Of a stretch of DNA of 64,000 nucleotides, positions 12,905 through 25,614 are shown one piece after another (positions within the stretch are counted from its first letter, which is position 1; every line of letters begins with the position of its first letter). Source of the stretch: Schistosoma haematobium (lineage: Eukaryota; Platyhelminthes; Trematoda; Strigeidida; Schistosomatidae); assembly GCF_000699445.3 (NCBI RefSeq), contig NC_067197.1, positions 21,559,809 through 21,623,808 on the forward strand. The letters run 5' to 3'. The notes under the pieces were generated by a model that made no database searches, was not told the origin of the DNA, and saw only the letters and a program-made list of their open reading frames with translations. A program made the translations under genes and the position numbers.

Positions 12905-13380
12905 ATATAGCTTAGTAACTTTATTATCTTAAAGAGAGCAAGAATGAAGATTAGTGCAGAATAATATGAGTTCATTTTATCTTGTCAGGTTCTCATCAAT
13001 TACTTGCAACCTATAATATTTTAAAAATCAAAGTTAATGCAGATAATGATATACTTATAAATCCGAAGGTGATTAGAGATGAATATGTGTGTACTGTGAT
13101 GTAGCGAAGATTCCATTTGAGTTAATAAGGTGATAACTTTACTTATTTTTATGACCTTATTAACTCTATTGAAATATGTGCTACATCATGACGCATATAT
13201 TCACCTTTAATCACCCTCTTATTTATAAATATGTCAATAACTGAAATAACCCTGATTTTCAAATATTTTAGGTTGTAAGCAGCTGATGAGAACCTAACAA
13301 AATAAAATGAATTCATATTATTCTGCATTAATATTCGTTCGTGCTCTCTTTAAGATAATAAAGGGAACTATGTGTTTAAA
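12905..13380. repeat. Large imperfect palindrome (fold-back element), arms over 200 bp
   Basis: The left arm (about 12911-13135) contains TTATTATCTTAAAGAGAGCA and AGGTTCTCATCA. The right arm (about 13150-13375) carries their reverse complements, TGCTCTCTTTAAGATAATAA and TGATGAGAACCT, in mirrored order. Short unpaired sequence lies at the centre near 13140 (GGTGATAACTTTACTTATTTTTATGACC). No open frame is present and no target duplication is clear. Its form suits a non-autonomous fold-back or MITE derived from a DNA transposon. It sits wholly in intron 3 of the VGLL4-like gene, so its RNA could form a long hairpin in the pre-mRNA. Confidence 0.75.
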
Positions 13381-13471
13381 ATAACTATTATCAGCCGTTT
13401 AGTTATTCCTTGATAAATAAATAAATAAAATTGTATCTTGAGATGGTGAAGATTTGTAGCTCAGGTGGATG

Positions 13472-13540
13472 ATTTTGGTGGAGTTTTGTTCTCTGAGCTG
13501 GATGGTTTGGTCAGCTCAGAGAACAAAACTCCACCAAAAT
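13472..13540. repeat. Perfect 29-bp hairpin repeat
   Basis: The left arm 13472-13500 (ATTTTGGTGGAGTTTTGTTC... ending GAGCTG) is perfectly complementary to the right arm 13512-13540, with an 11-nt loop. The left arm plus loop recur, diverged and without the inverted arm, at 37760-37805 (ATTTTGATGGAATTTCG, CTCTGAGCTGGATAGTTTGGTC). The hairpin therefore appears to be a fold-back derivative of an interspersed repeat. Confidence 0.8.
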
Positions 13541-13975
13541 TGTATCTGATGTGTGGGGGAGAATAATAATGATTGGTTGTTTGCTTAGTTAGACTAGTAG
13601 ATAGTCTGATAGGGGTTAAACTACCCATATAATTATTGTGATTGTTGTTGGTTTTTGGTGTGGAAATATACTCATGTTCTAGTCAGGCTAGTCAAGTGTT
13701 GGAGTCCTGTAGAATAGACATTGTGAGGAAATCTATTTTAGATATTCGTCTAAGGTATATTAGCATTCCATTTGTGTGGACGGGAAAAACTGAGCCTCAT
13801 AACAGTATCGTAATTTTATGGTTATATTAGTCAATATAGCTTACACTATGTGTACAAAAAAGTAAATTATAGTAAATGTTCATGAATAGTCAATAGAACA
13901 TGACAAAACACTTTGAATAAAACTAATACATAAATTAAGTTATAAGCAGATTGAATAAATTTAATTGTAACTTAC

Positions 13976-15238
13976 TTTTCTGAAGCTATTGTCGACAAAA
14001 TATTTTCGATTGACTGATTTTTCTTTTGATTCATTTTCATAATAATCATCTTTCTCAACTAACGAAATTGTACCGAATTTTGGAAATGAAAGTTTGGATT
14101 TTGTCAGTGTACTACCAGATTGTTGGAGTTCACCTTCAGTACTATTTGTAGTACAACATTCAGAAGGATTATTAACAGAACAAGAAGAGGAACGTGAAGA
14201 AGGTGACGAGTATGAAGAATATGAAAAGATACAGTCGGAGTCATTTCTTAAATCTGGAGCTTCTTCTGTAGACAAACCATGATTACCATGATCCGGAGTG
14301 TTAATGTTACGTAATTCAGATATTATGTGTAGTTTTGGCATGGATACATTCGAAATATGTTGGACATCTTCCATACTTTCACTAGCAATATTGATCGATG
14401 ATGGGGATGATCCAGATGAATCGAAAATAGATTGGTTAGTGTTTGGTGTAGTTGGACTAATGGTTGTTGTCTCTGGTTGCTGATATCTCCAGTCATATTG
14501 AGCTAGCCAATTCTTTTTAGGTTTAAATGAGTTAATAGGAAATAATGGTGGTAATGATGTAGAAGATGAGGCGAATTTTATTTTGAATCGATTAACGGCA
14601 GTGGTGGTAGTAATATTTGGACTATGAACTTGAATTGAACCATCACTTTCAACATCATCATGTAACTCATCAGTGCTGGTTAATTGTCTTGAAATGTTCG
14701 ACGGTGAGAATAGAGTATTTTCACACGTTACTGCCAAATTAGGATTTGATGTAGGTTTAGTAGTACTATAGTGAAGTATTGAATTTACGTTATAAGGCTC
14801 ACTTCTAGGCTCTGTTTGTAAAGATTTATGTTGAAACTTATTACAATGAATATTAGATTTATCATGATGTAAATACGGATCAGAACTCTTCAATGTCAAG
14901 CTGCTTATCAAGTTCTGATTTGAGGAATGTGTTATAGATGCTTGTGATTTTAAATGATCTTCACAGATAATACGACCATTCTGCTTTTTTGATGCAGAAG
15001 CACGAAATGCTGCTAGAGACTTTTCGAAATGCTCATCTACAGCTAATTCTGCAGCTGAACGCTTTTTATCTCCTTCATGTTTTTCTCCTACATTCAGAGA
15101 CCACTGTTGCATTTTTTCTTCTCCAAAATCAAATGACTGAATTGAAGTTGGAGTAGATAAAGAAACAGTTGATGTATTATTGGATTTTTCAGAAATACTT
15201 GATTGTTTCTGTAGATTAGGTGATTTAAGGTTAGTCTG
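13976..15238 (-). CDS. VGLL4/Tgi-like transcription cofactor, coding exon 3 (second TDU motif)
   Basis: This exon encodes residues 332-752. It opens after a TTTTAG acceptor (15240-15239) and closes at an AAA|GTAAGT donor, so the ORF running on to 13961 includes a few intron codons. Near its start lies a TDU motif, ELAVDEHFEKSLAAFRAS, with the key His-Phe pair at 401-402. TDU motifs of the VGLL4/Tgi family (V-x-x-H-F-x-x-S/A-L) bind TEAD/Scalloped and compete with YAP/Yorkie in Hippo signalling. The rest is Ser/Thr/Asn-rich, with a short block KPKKNWLAQYDWRYQQ that stands out from the low-complexity surroundings, and a poly-Ser stretch. The usable frame extends 42 codons above the first ATG (15112). 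Confidence 0.8.
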
Positions 15239-16665
15239 CTAAAACAAATATTAAAAATGGTATTTATTTAGACAAATGTTTATTAGATTTATTTTTAAAA
15301 TAATTTCACATTTTGAATAATTTGTAGATAAGATTACTGAAAGCTGGTATTCATTGGATGACTTAATTTGTTTAAAACTTTTCAAAAAGTGAATAGTTAA
15401 TACTTTTTGATGCTGGGAAACTTTTTCATGTTCAACTGTACTGACATTTATTATTGACAGTTGCAAGAAATCTGGGAGGTCACCGCTTCATCCTTCAGAT
15501 AATTATTGGAATTAATAAGATATAAACTTTGATATTCATCCGTAAAATTATACTGTTCTATCATAGAAATACTAAAAAAAGATCCTCTTAATTCACAGCA
15601 ATAATCTGGAAAAATTCCAGTTCTTATAATACTTCCAGAATTAATTGTCTTGTTTTTAATCTGAAATAGTTTACCCGAACATTAATTGTCATATTTTTCC
15701 ACCAACAAATCTAATGGTTTAATGTGGGGAATATTTGTAAAAAGAAATATCTGAAATAGATTTAAAAGTAATTAAACTATTTTTTTATTGGATATCTCTT
15801 TTACTTTCATTTGATACATCTACATGGAGAGTAAGAAATAGCCCTAGTCAATTTTCGTTCCGATATGAACAGTTTTCTGAGAAGTAAACCACAATTGACA
15901 ACCTTACCGTAGTAGATTTCAGTGAAAAACCGGTTGAATGAAGAACATTATTAGAGTTCCTATGTAAGATATAAACTATTTGATTGGTCGTATGCATTGT
16001 AAATTATCATAACACTTGTCTCAATACTTGTTCTATATATTAACTTATAATATGATACTGAATATAAGTAAAACTAGTGTATTCATATGCGTAAATTGAC
16101 TGGTAATCAGATTGCAACTAGAAAATTTCGTACTCTGATAAAAAGTTCTAACATGTTACTCGATAAAGTGTGTATGTTAAAAACAAACACAACTGAAAAA
16201 AGTCAGGAATATAAGTCAAATGAATTAGTTCCACAATAAATTACATTGTCTAAAACAAAATGGGAAGTTTTTTCCAGAGATACAAGACGATTGTTCAGTT
16301 ACTGACACGTATATTTTTTTAAATAAAATAAAGTCACTAAACCTAAAAGTCAATTTATTGCGCGGGCAAACTAAACATGTTACTTTTACATCTTAGATGA
16401 AATTGAACACTTTATTTTTGGTAAATTACTACATTCATTCCAATGTGATACAACTTTTTTCAGCCCATAATTTGTCAATAAAATGTAGTTACATCGATCA
16501 ATCACTAAAATGTGATGATGTGAAAGAAATGAGTTTTTCAGTAGACTTTTTATTGTAACTGGCTATTTAACTGGCATTATTAATCAACATAAATCATTTT
16601 AAATATACATAACAATGAATTTATTTAAAATCTTATGAAATTTCTTTTGATAATTGAACACTTAC
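15239..16665 (-). other. Intron 2 of the VGLL4-like gene
   Basis: This 1,427-bp AT-rich intron has a GTAAGT donor at 16665-16660 and a TTTTAG acceptor. I see no repeat or nested gene in it. Confidence 0.65.
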
Positions 16666-16768
16666 GGAAACATCAACTTTTAGTCCTCGTAATGCTTTAA
16701 AAAAGTGTTCATCTGCATCAGCAGTTTGACGAATAATTATTTTTGAGCCGTCTTCCGACTTTTTATAC
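16666..16768 (-). CDS. VGLL4/Tgi-like transcription cofactor, coding exon 2 (first TDU motif)
   Basis: This 103-nt exon lies between an AATTTTAG acceptor and a TCC|GTAAGT donor and is too short to appear as an ORF. It encodes 34 residues including IIRQTADADEHFFKALRGL, a clear TDU motif with the His-Phe pair at 318-319, comparable to the VDDHFAKALG type of VGLL4. Its first base completes a codon begun by exon 1 (AT + G), and its last codon ends at phase 0, matching exon 3. Two TDU motifs separated by about 80 residues point to the VGLL4/Tgi class rather than the single-TDU VGLL1-3 class. The protein should act in the nucleus as a TEAD-binding repressor; this role is inferred from the family. 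Confidence 0.82.
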
Positions 16769-16877
16769 CTAAAATTGTTAAAATACAATTATATAATACA
16801 AGTGAACCAGTGGATTCTACAATAATTACTGTTAAATATACAATGAAAACAAAAACCGAATATATCGGTTTATGGGT

Positions 16878-17158
16878 GAGACTAATTTATGAACGACCTT
16901 TCGGCGACGCCAAATTGGTTTTGAGAATGTTCATCTACTAACTAGGACTAGATGAGGGTCACAAACTTGTTTGAAAAAATAGGGATATGATGTAAAATTA
17001 ATGGTTAGGATTAGGAATTAGATTCAGTGTTTTCACTACGAACTGACATCAGCTAAAATGTCAAAATGCTCTTTAACCGAATGTGTGGCTGAATTTTGCG
17101 CCAAAACACGAGACCTGTTATCCTAAATCTGATTGGTCCGTCCATAAATTGTAGTCTT
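16878..17158. mobile_element. MITE-like element, copy 1
   Basis: This non-coding element of about 280 bp has inverted termini: left GAGACTAATTTATGAACGAC, right GTCCATAAATTGTAGTCTTG. It matches the copy at 32961-33242 along its length in the same orientation, including GGTTAGGATTAGGAATTAGA and the segment around GACATCAGCTAAAATG. It lies about 110 bp above the acceptor of exon 2 of the VGLL4-like gene. No open frame and no clear target duplication are seen, so the transposase family is unknown. Confidence 0.75.
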
Positions 17159-19375
17159 GCCTTTTTTTCAAACGAATATTACCTTATTGTAAAATTTTAT
17201 TTTATTTTTACTATTTCCATCCTTAATTTTGAATTTAATACCGAATATAATAGTTGGTATTTATAGTCTGATAATTGTGTAAAATAGACTGAAAATCAAT
17301 CAGAATATCACTGAAATCTATACAAGTTTAGGTACCTTGAGATAAAACAACTACATTTAGTTAATTTTTGCAACACTTTACTTGATTTTTTTTTCGCCAA
17401 TTGTAAATAAATGCTCTAACTTTTTGACAACGGTTATCCTAACATGTTAAAACGTGAAAACAACATCGTCGCAAATTAATTTTGTAAAACGACTTTAACT
17501 ACTCATTAGTAGCCCAACGTTAGCAAAATATTTTCAGATTTATCATTTTGTGATTTATTAGAAAAATGTTTGTAATTATTGCAAGTTTTGATTTCAAACA
17601 AACCACTACATTTACTACCGTATAAGTATTTCAAATTATCTTTGAATACAAGACAATGATCAGCTGTTGATATAATTTGAAGTAAATGAATTAAATCATA
17701 TTGTGTTTGGTTATCATAGGCCATGAAATGTAAACACATTGTGACCCTAATGTTGCTATTCGAACAAAACTGATAAAGCTATACATCTTGAAGAAGTTAT
17801 GATATATTGTTTTATAAAATGGCATTGAATTGTTTTACAGGTGAATGGGATAGTTATTGGTCATTCATGTCCTTTTATCGTCCCTTAGAAACATCTCCCG
17901 AAGTAGGAATCGTGCTGAAAATACTCCTATCAGTCAGCTCTCCGTGGGAATTCCTTATCCTTATTGGACAGTGGTTAAATTTCCTTTCCGAATAACAGTA
18001 TGTTTCCCGTCAATCTCTAGAATCCTCTATAAATACGCAGTTCTTTTTTGAATAATCTGACTTTTGAAATGATACTTCTATTTATCCTGCTTTCAATTTT
18101 CTATTTATTGTTCCAGGAGCAGAAAACGTCTGAGGAGAAATAAGTGACTAAAAAGTTAGTATCTAAGAGCTTAAATTGAAGACCTATTGTGTTGTTTATG
18201 ATTGTGCTTAATAAACGTTTTAATTTCAGTAACAAGTGATCTAACATTTGCAAGTCAACAAATTAACAGAATTTATACAAAATAAAATAAATTTATTCAT
18301 CTATAGACACTTGCTGGAAATTACCGGATAAAATTATCAGTTTCTTTAAAGCTGTTGTAAATCTAATAAAAGTTAACAAAAAACAATGTCAGTTGTCAGA
18401 CAAATTTACATCCTTTTCTTTTACGCCACTAAAAGTAAATGGTTATGGTTAATTGTGCTAAATGAATTTTTTTCTAAATCTGTAAGGATATAATAGGCAA
18501 CGTTGTCTAATTATAATTGGAGTTGACCATAATCTAACGATTAATTACTAAAACACTTTAACCAAATAGTTTGATTCCTATCAATCGAAAAATTTAATTA
18601 GTGATAATCCTTTTATCTAAACTTTTTTCTTGCTTACAGGGCATATATTCGCCTACAGTAGATTATTTCACGTTTATTCAAATATACACTGTATTCACAG
18701 TCTGATTAGTATTACGAAATGTTATAATATTGGATTGTCTTTCTATACACAATGTTCAATTCTTATAAAGCAAACCATGTTTACATTCGAATAATATTGT
18801 TAATTTAAAAAAATGTGTAGTTGTTTAATTTGATCACATTATTCTAACTAACAGCCGAATTCAAATATCCTTTTTCATCAATTAAGTACTTTATTGAACT
18901 TTAAACCTTGAACATTCAGTGAACGTATGAAACTGAAACCAAAGAAAAATATAGGATCTTTTAAAAATATTAAACGTTTTATTCTTGAATGTTAATTTTC
19001 ACAAATGAATATCAACTACAATATCAGACCATTTAATTATTATTAATTTATAAACAGATGAATAGATGAACTGAAGTTGAGAAGATAGAAAACAATGTAA
19101 ACTACATAAAAACACTTTCAGTAGAATTGAAAATAATTTATGGTAAATATTCAGTTTAATTATAATAGAAATATAGATTTTTTTTTAATTTGAGGCAATT
19201 AACCTCTTTGATAAATTTGGATAGTTTAAAAAGGAGAGGAAGGTTATCAGAACTATGTAATATACATTAGTTCAATACACTTTGAACAATCTGATCATAC
19301 ATATACTTGTTAAGAATTTTCATACATATAAATTACAGTTAAATTTTCACACAACTATTTAAAACAATTAAGTAT

Positions 19376-19745
19376 AATTTAATAGTTGAATTCATGAGTC
19401 AATTGAAGCTAAACCGCCGTAGGAGATTCGAACCCAGGACCTATCAGTCTTGCGAGCGAATGTTTAACCACTAGACTATTGAACCGACATCCAGCGGTGT
19501 TAATGTCTAACTTCAACCAGTCCAAAAAGTTATGCCACCGTCCACCATTGCTTTCAGTGAGTTACTACCTCACGGCAGACCCAGTTGAACTCCACTGGTT
19601 ACGGGATCATGGATGCGCACTGCTGAGGAGTCGTATATGAAGACAAGAGGGCCGTCCAGTGCTTTCAGGTTTTCCATGGTGCTGTGGCCTCAGTTTACTC
19701 ATGAATTCAGCTATTAACCAACTATAATATCCAAAAAACTGCTCT
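19376..19745 (-). mobile_element. tRNA-headed hammerhead SINE-like element, decayed copy
   Basis: On the minus strand there is a tRNA-like segment (19425-19489, B box in GATTCGAACCC reversed), then a spacer shared with the copy at 59671-60128. A plus-strand hammerhead relic follows at 19617-19662. Its stem I (GCACTG/CAGTGC) and core CTGAGGA are kept, but the GAAA box has become AAGA, so self-cleavage is not expected. The outer arms carry the family sequence (ATGAGTCAATTGAAGCTA on the left, TACTCATGAATTCAGCTATT on the right). Confidence 0.7.
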
Positions 19746-22602
19746 CTAACTAAATATAAGCTGAAAATATGAATACTAATTTTTTAAAACGGAAAATTAA
19801 TGGAAAAATATTATTCTAAAGTAAATAATTTCATTACACATAATAAAATATTTTTTATTATTGAGTTAGATAGATCTTACAATATAAAAATAAATAAACA
19901 ATATGGGATTATTCCATTATGCTATCTTCAATCTTCTTATTTATTTGTGAAATGGCAGTTTTACAACTGCAATGGAACATTTTATAGATAAATTACTGTA
20001 TGGATTCCTTGGTATATATATATATATAGTCAACTATCTATTGGTTCCATTTTTTTGTATGTATCCAATCGAAGTTTGGATATTGGTCTCGTTAGCAAAA
20101 ATTATCAGTTCAACCATCGAATCGATTTTAGTAAATTTTCTTTCTCTTTTTTCAGTCAACTGAGCTATTTTAGTGAACGAGAACATATGCCAGGACAACC
20201 AAATGCATTATAACACAACATTACAGAATATCTTGGTAAAATCTGAGAATCTATGTCTATAATTCTATTTTATTTATTATTGTGACGAATAGACGCGCTT
20301 TGATGTTTTGCATCATTTTGTAATAAAAATTCAACAACACATTGATGATAATTTTTAAAAACGATAAGATACAGTGAAAAAATGTTTCTTCGGATCACCT
20401 CATATTTTCTATCATTGAAATAATCTTATAAACTATTTTCTAGGGGTGAAATATGCAATACTGGCGGATTAATTATCACACTATTACTATAATACTATTT
20501 TTTCATTAATACCTTATATACTTATCTATTTTTGCACACATTTTACTCATTTATTCACCCATATATTTTTCTTTCAAATCTATTCACCATAATCATCAAG
20601 AAGTTCATATTTTGAGAACGAAAACCGTTGAATGTATCAACCGCCAAGGAGTTCATCTATATATATTATAAATAACCTAGGACAAAATGAAACCATGTCA
20701 AGGTCATTTAATTGATTGTTTTACTAAGCCAACTTATCCATCTTTCTCCTAGACAGGAATGCAGCTGCGTATAACTTGCATGAAACACTAAGATATTTAG
20801 CAAAAATTCGTCACACTGTATAACTGGGGAATTTTTAAAAAAAGTATTTTAATGAATTTCAAAAGGATTTTGTGTCATCGGTTGAAAAAAAATTACTGAA
20901 CACAAATAACAACTCTTTTAAAAGAACAAGCTGAGAGAAGAACTACTGCAGGTTTTTCATAAATATACTTTGGTAAGTAAGAAAGAAGTGGAAATAAAAG
21001 AAAAAGTTCTACCACAGAATCTCTTACCTTAATTCCTCACTCTCTTAAGTGTGTTAATATTTCAGGGATTGTGATTAGAAAGCTGCTTCAAATACAATCT
21101 ATCCAATGATTAAACTAATTCATTGGTGTAGAACAGTGTCATCGACGATGAAAACAGAGTTTGGAGTTTCAAAGGTTAGGGAGTTAAATCGAGACAATAG
21201 TCCATGTTGTTATATTTTTTTCCTTATCAAAGCTCAACTGTACAACACATTCATTCCTAAATATTACATTCAACATCACAATTGCTCTTCTTAATTAAAT
21301 CCCACTATTTTTCGTTACATAACGCAACCATTGTTTTACTACACCAACTAGAATGTGACTTCATGCATATATCCTAAATTATGTTCGATTTCATTTAAAT
21401 TTTGAAAACTGAACGATTGTAGGCTTCAAATTGCAAACAAAAGCTTAACAAAATAAAGATGCATCTTTTTGCTATTGTTTGACCGAATGGTTATTAGTTG
21501 AACCATTCAAGTGATTTTCATGTTATATAATGTGATTGGGTGAATGTGAGGTATAATCTTTTTATTTGACATAGGGCAATAACTCCCAGTTGAGATAGTC
21601 CTAACGGCTTTAAGCGAGTTCTTTCTTTTTTACTTGATGATTCAACATATTTTGTTTATGATTATCCATAACGTTTTCAGTCTTCATTAGGTGAATCGCA
21701 TCCATCATTTTCGGCCATGTTTCTGTTCATTCAGTGAGAGAGGTTCCATTTCAAGCCTTCACTGTCTATGTATGTGTGTTTAACATCCTGTATGTTTGGT
21801 AGCCTTACACTGATATGTTCATAAAAGTTAGATGCAGATAACTCTAGAAGCTTGAAATGAGATCTATAATGAAAGTCCCACTCTAACATTTAGTGATCAG
21901 CTACTAAAGAATTTTATCTGTTTACAAAAGTAAGAAAATATGTCTCATAGAAACAAACTATGCAACACTTCTAATTTGGTGACTTCTTCTAAATTTCTTT
22001 TTTAAAAGATATAGAAATTATAAAAAAGTCCTATTATGACGGAATGCATAAGTGATACACAGTTTAATTACAAGATTTTTGTATTTCAGTGACCGACAAG
22101 ATGATTTTGTTTAATTTCAAAAAAAAGATTAAAAAGTTTATTAAAGTAATTTTTCTTTCAACCGAATTTCATTTTTATTATTTGAAAATATTCTTTTATA
22201 AAAGTGAATATACAATGGGAAGTATTGTATTCAAACAAAATATTTCTCCCATCTTACAATATAAATCCCACTTTTTTTCCCAAAAATATTCTTATAGATA
22301 AACAGATAGTTAAAGATGATGTAATCCTGAAAATGTCGATTCTGATTGGTTGATACTATAACTCCATTAGGATGTATACCAAATAACTTCGAAATAAAAT
22401 ACTGGTATTTTTGTTATTTTATACTATTGTGATTAGTATCACTAGTATTATTATTATGAAGGATTTTCTCGAAAAATATTTCACCTACATCACCAGATTA
22501 TTTTTTGTTATCAGATAAATAAAAAGGAATTTAAGGTATGCCATATATATCTGTAAATCATCTATGTGGTGAGATTACAACTGAGGCTGAGAAACTACTA
22601 TT

Positions 22603-22628
22603 GATATATATATATATATATATATATA
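22603..22628. repeat. TA dinucleotide microsatellite
   Basis: An uninterrupted run of TA repeats inside intron 1 of the VGLL4-like gene. Confidence 0.85.
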
Positions 22629-23479
22629 AAAAGCTTTCTAAATTTACATTAATTTAATTTATTTGATTAACATGTCAATCATCATTGTAATTAATAATCA
22701 TCTAACCATTGAACTTGCTTTCTTGAAGATTTAAACAGTCTCATTGACCTATTATGTTGGAAATTAAAAATTATTATCCAGTAATGAAGTTTGACGGTAA
22801 TCGTACTGTATGATGACGTGACTGAAGTTGGGTAATGTGTACAATTAGATTATAACTAATTGATTTACTCTTGATAAAAAGTTATCAGAAAGCAAAACTA
22901 GTTTTTCTAAAAACTATTTGTTACATCTGATGAATTTTCTATTTTTCTTCAACTGATTGAATAGATATTTATTACCATATTGAATCAACTATTCAGAAAT
23001 GAATTTGAAAATATAAAAACGCATCAAAATTTGCCAAGAGATGGGTAAATAGGTAAACAAACAATTAGACAGACAAAAGAAAAAAATAGGGAGAGGAGAC
23101 TTTGTAGTTAACTGAATTGAAATAATCAATATTCTTATTGTAATAATAATAACAAAAAATATTTCAAATGAACAGTTTTAACGAGATCTTCATCAGAATT
23201 GACCCTAATCAACACTAAATCCTCCATGCATATATATAGACAATAAAGATACGTCAAACAAATAATATTATAAATCCTCAATAACAATCAAATGGATCAC
23301 ACAATAAACTATAAGGAATTAAAAATTAAAAATTGATAATAAAATGACAGGTGCATCTATTAGTGATAAGTATAAATATTTCGAAATGTGAGCTGGATTT
23401 AAACCAGAGGAAACAAAGTTTATAAATTATTAGGAATAATAAGAAATATTACATCATCTGCCTATCAATTTGTATTTTA

Positions 23480-23690
23480 ACAGTTGAATTCACAAGTCAA
23501 TACAAACTAGACTACCATCGAAAACCTGGGAGTAAGAAGGGCCGTTTTGTTCTGGTATGGGACTCCTAATCAGTGCGTACCCACAGATCTGCACGTGTGA
23601 CTGGAACTCAGGACGTTCGGTCTGGTACTTTAACGCTTAACCTCTAGACTACCGAGCCGGCACCTAACGGTGTTAGTGTTTAACTAATAT
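23480..23690 (-). mobile_element. Hammerhead SINE-like element, degenerate copy
   Basis: This has the family order arm, hammerhead relic (about 23536-23585, minus strand), tRNA-like segment (about 23600-23660) and start of the spacer. The ribozyme core reads CTGATTAGGA and GAAA has become CAAA, so it is inactive. The right side stops at a TA-rich junction next to the palindrome beginning at 23700. Confidence 0.6.
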
Positions 23691-23699
23691 ATATATATA

Positions 23700-23928
23700 T
23701 CCTGAAATTTACGTATGAAAAGGAAAAAATATAATAAAACACACCACAAGTTATCACAATGTATATATATATATAATTTTTACTGCTAAAGATATAATTG
23801 AGAAAAAATATTATTCTCGTTTAAATATTTCATTTTAACCACTTTAGTTAATAATCAGTTTCTGACATTGTGATAACTTGTCGTGTGTTTTATTATATTT
23901 TTTTCCTTTTCATACGTAAATTTCAGGA
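23700..23928. repeat. Fold-back element with ~62-bp arms
   Basis: The left arm 23700-23761 (TCCTGAAATTTACGTATGAA...TATCACAATG) and the right arm 23866-23928 (CATTGTGATAACTTG...TTTCAGGA) are near-perfect reverse complements. They surround a ~104-nt AT-rich centre. No coding content. It is wedged between two hammerhead SINE copies. Confidence 0.85.
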
Positions 23929-23988
23929 TTGAAATTCATTTTAATACGACCTTGTCATCTGATTATCTTGTTATTGTGGAATGAATTT

Positions 23989-24265
23989 ACCAAAGTTGAA
24001 ATCATGAGTCAATTGAAGCTAGACCACCATATAAAACCTGGAAGAACTGGACGGCTGTTTCGTCTTAGTATGGGACTCCTCAGCACAGCGCACCCACGAT
24101 CCCGCCCCCCGCGAGATTCGAACCCAGGACCTATCAGTCTCGCACGCTAGCGCTTAACCATTAGACCACTGGGCCGACTTCCAGGTTTTCCATGGTAGTC
24201 TAGCTTCAACTGAATCATGATTTCAACTATTGTAACTATTAAAATTTCCATAAAACCCCTTCTGA
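23989..24265 (-). mobile_element. tRNA-headed hammerhead SINE-like element with target duplication
   Basis: The element is flanked by GAATGAATTT at 23979-23988 and 24266-24275. On the minus strand its order is: 5' block beginning TCAGAAGGGGTTTTATGG, inverted arm, tRNA-like head (about 24112-24178, A box TGGTCTAATGGTTAAG, B box GGTTCGAATC), hammerhead (about 24040-24090), and 3' arm. The core CTGAGGA and GAAA are intact, but the 5' strand of stem I has changed (GCTGTG against CAGTTC), leaving about two pairs. Cleavage is therefore probably impaired. Confidence 0.78.
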
Positions 24266-25614
24266 GAATGAATTTTCCGTTTGAAATATCATAAAAAAAA
24301 AATCTTCGTTATTAGATAAGTCATAATGAATGAATGTCAGCTATATGTTGCAAAACGTTCTTTCTCAAAAGAAAACAAACACTCTTAATAATTTAAATTT
24401 TAGTCTAAACTGAATATGACAATGCTTTAATGGAATATTGATATGTATTCCGAAAGAGTTATACAAGTTGAATTTTTTATGAAAAGTGTAAATATTACTG
24501 AGATCGACTAGATCTATATTTTGTTAATTGAATAATGATTAACGTGCTACTAATTGTTTATCTGTTTGTTTTTTTGTCTTGTCTTATTTCTTGTCTTGTT
24601 TCCAAAACTTCTACTGAAATAAATGAATCACAAAAGTCAAAAGTATCCTAGTAACCAGAATCTGAACGATTTATTTGTTTTAGTACAATGATGATAAACT
24701 AATTTTCTTTAAAAAAACAAAACAATACGTATTGAAAGGTTATCGGTGTCTGAGACATGATTACGTTAATAATGCGAATTTGTATTTATTTGAAAATAAA
24801 GAATCCTGTTTCTGGTACGAGCATAGTGAAAAAACTTTCTACTATCCAAATAGCAATAATCCGCTATATATTGATTTCCACTTTGTATTGAATTGTTAGA
24901 AAGGCTATTACAAATCTAAATGTGATTGATGTAAATTGTTTCTTACTACTTATATCGTTCATAAGAGAACTATGGACTAAAATGAATCAGTTAAAGGTCG
25001 AGATATCACTTAAAGCAGAATAATATATATTCATTTCATTTCATATAATCTCTTTAACGCCTTATGACGGTATTCGCATGACAGTACAACACTGAATTAT
25101 AAAATGGTATGAAACAATATATATATATATATATACATAAGCAATTAAACATGTATTATGCCACTTGAAGATGTGATCTGAAATGAAGAACAGGATAAGG
25201 AAGTAGATTTATGAAGTTTATATACTGATAAGATGGATTTCGTAATAGTTATGTATAAGAAGAATTTACGTAAGATTTGTATCATTTAAGGCTAAATATA
25301 GGAAACATAGAAGAGTAAAGTGACAATAATCTAAATCCAAAATTAATACTCTAAATCGTGTAATAATTATAGAAGATTTAAAGAAATCAGAAATAAAGTA
25401 AATAAATCTCTATGTAACGTGAAATAGAAAGTCTTTAACGAACGTAATGATTACTGTTAAAAGTCTTAGAAATAAAATTTGATTGAAATAACTGAATACA
25501 AATTACAAAATTCTAAATTTTATATTATTTGATTTGAAATTCGTATCGATATTCAGTCTCTACTGATACTACTACTTCAGTTACTGAGGTGTATGCTCCG
25601 GATGTCGACAGATA

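Larger units (their letters stand above)
11993..13975 (-). other. Intron 3 of the VGLL4-like gene
   Basis: This 1,983-bp intron has a GTAAGT donor (13975-13970) and a CTAG acceptor. It holds a ~470-bp palindrome and a 29-bp perfect hairpin, listed separately. The plus-strand ORF at 13642-13830 has no recognisable content. Confidence 0.7.

Noticed and set aside
14094..14483. Plus-strand open frames opposite exon 3 of the VGLL4-like gene
   Set aside because: They are antisense shadows of Ser/Asn-rich coding sequence; no independent motif.
17506..17739. 77-codon minus-strand open frame in intron 1
   Set aside because: Codon use looks plausible, but exon 1 joins exon 2 in phase without it, it has its own stop, and no donor in the needed phase was found. 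It could be an optional exon only if transcripts show it.
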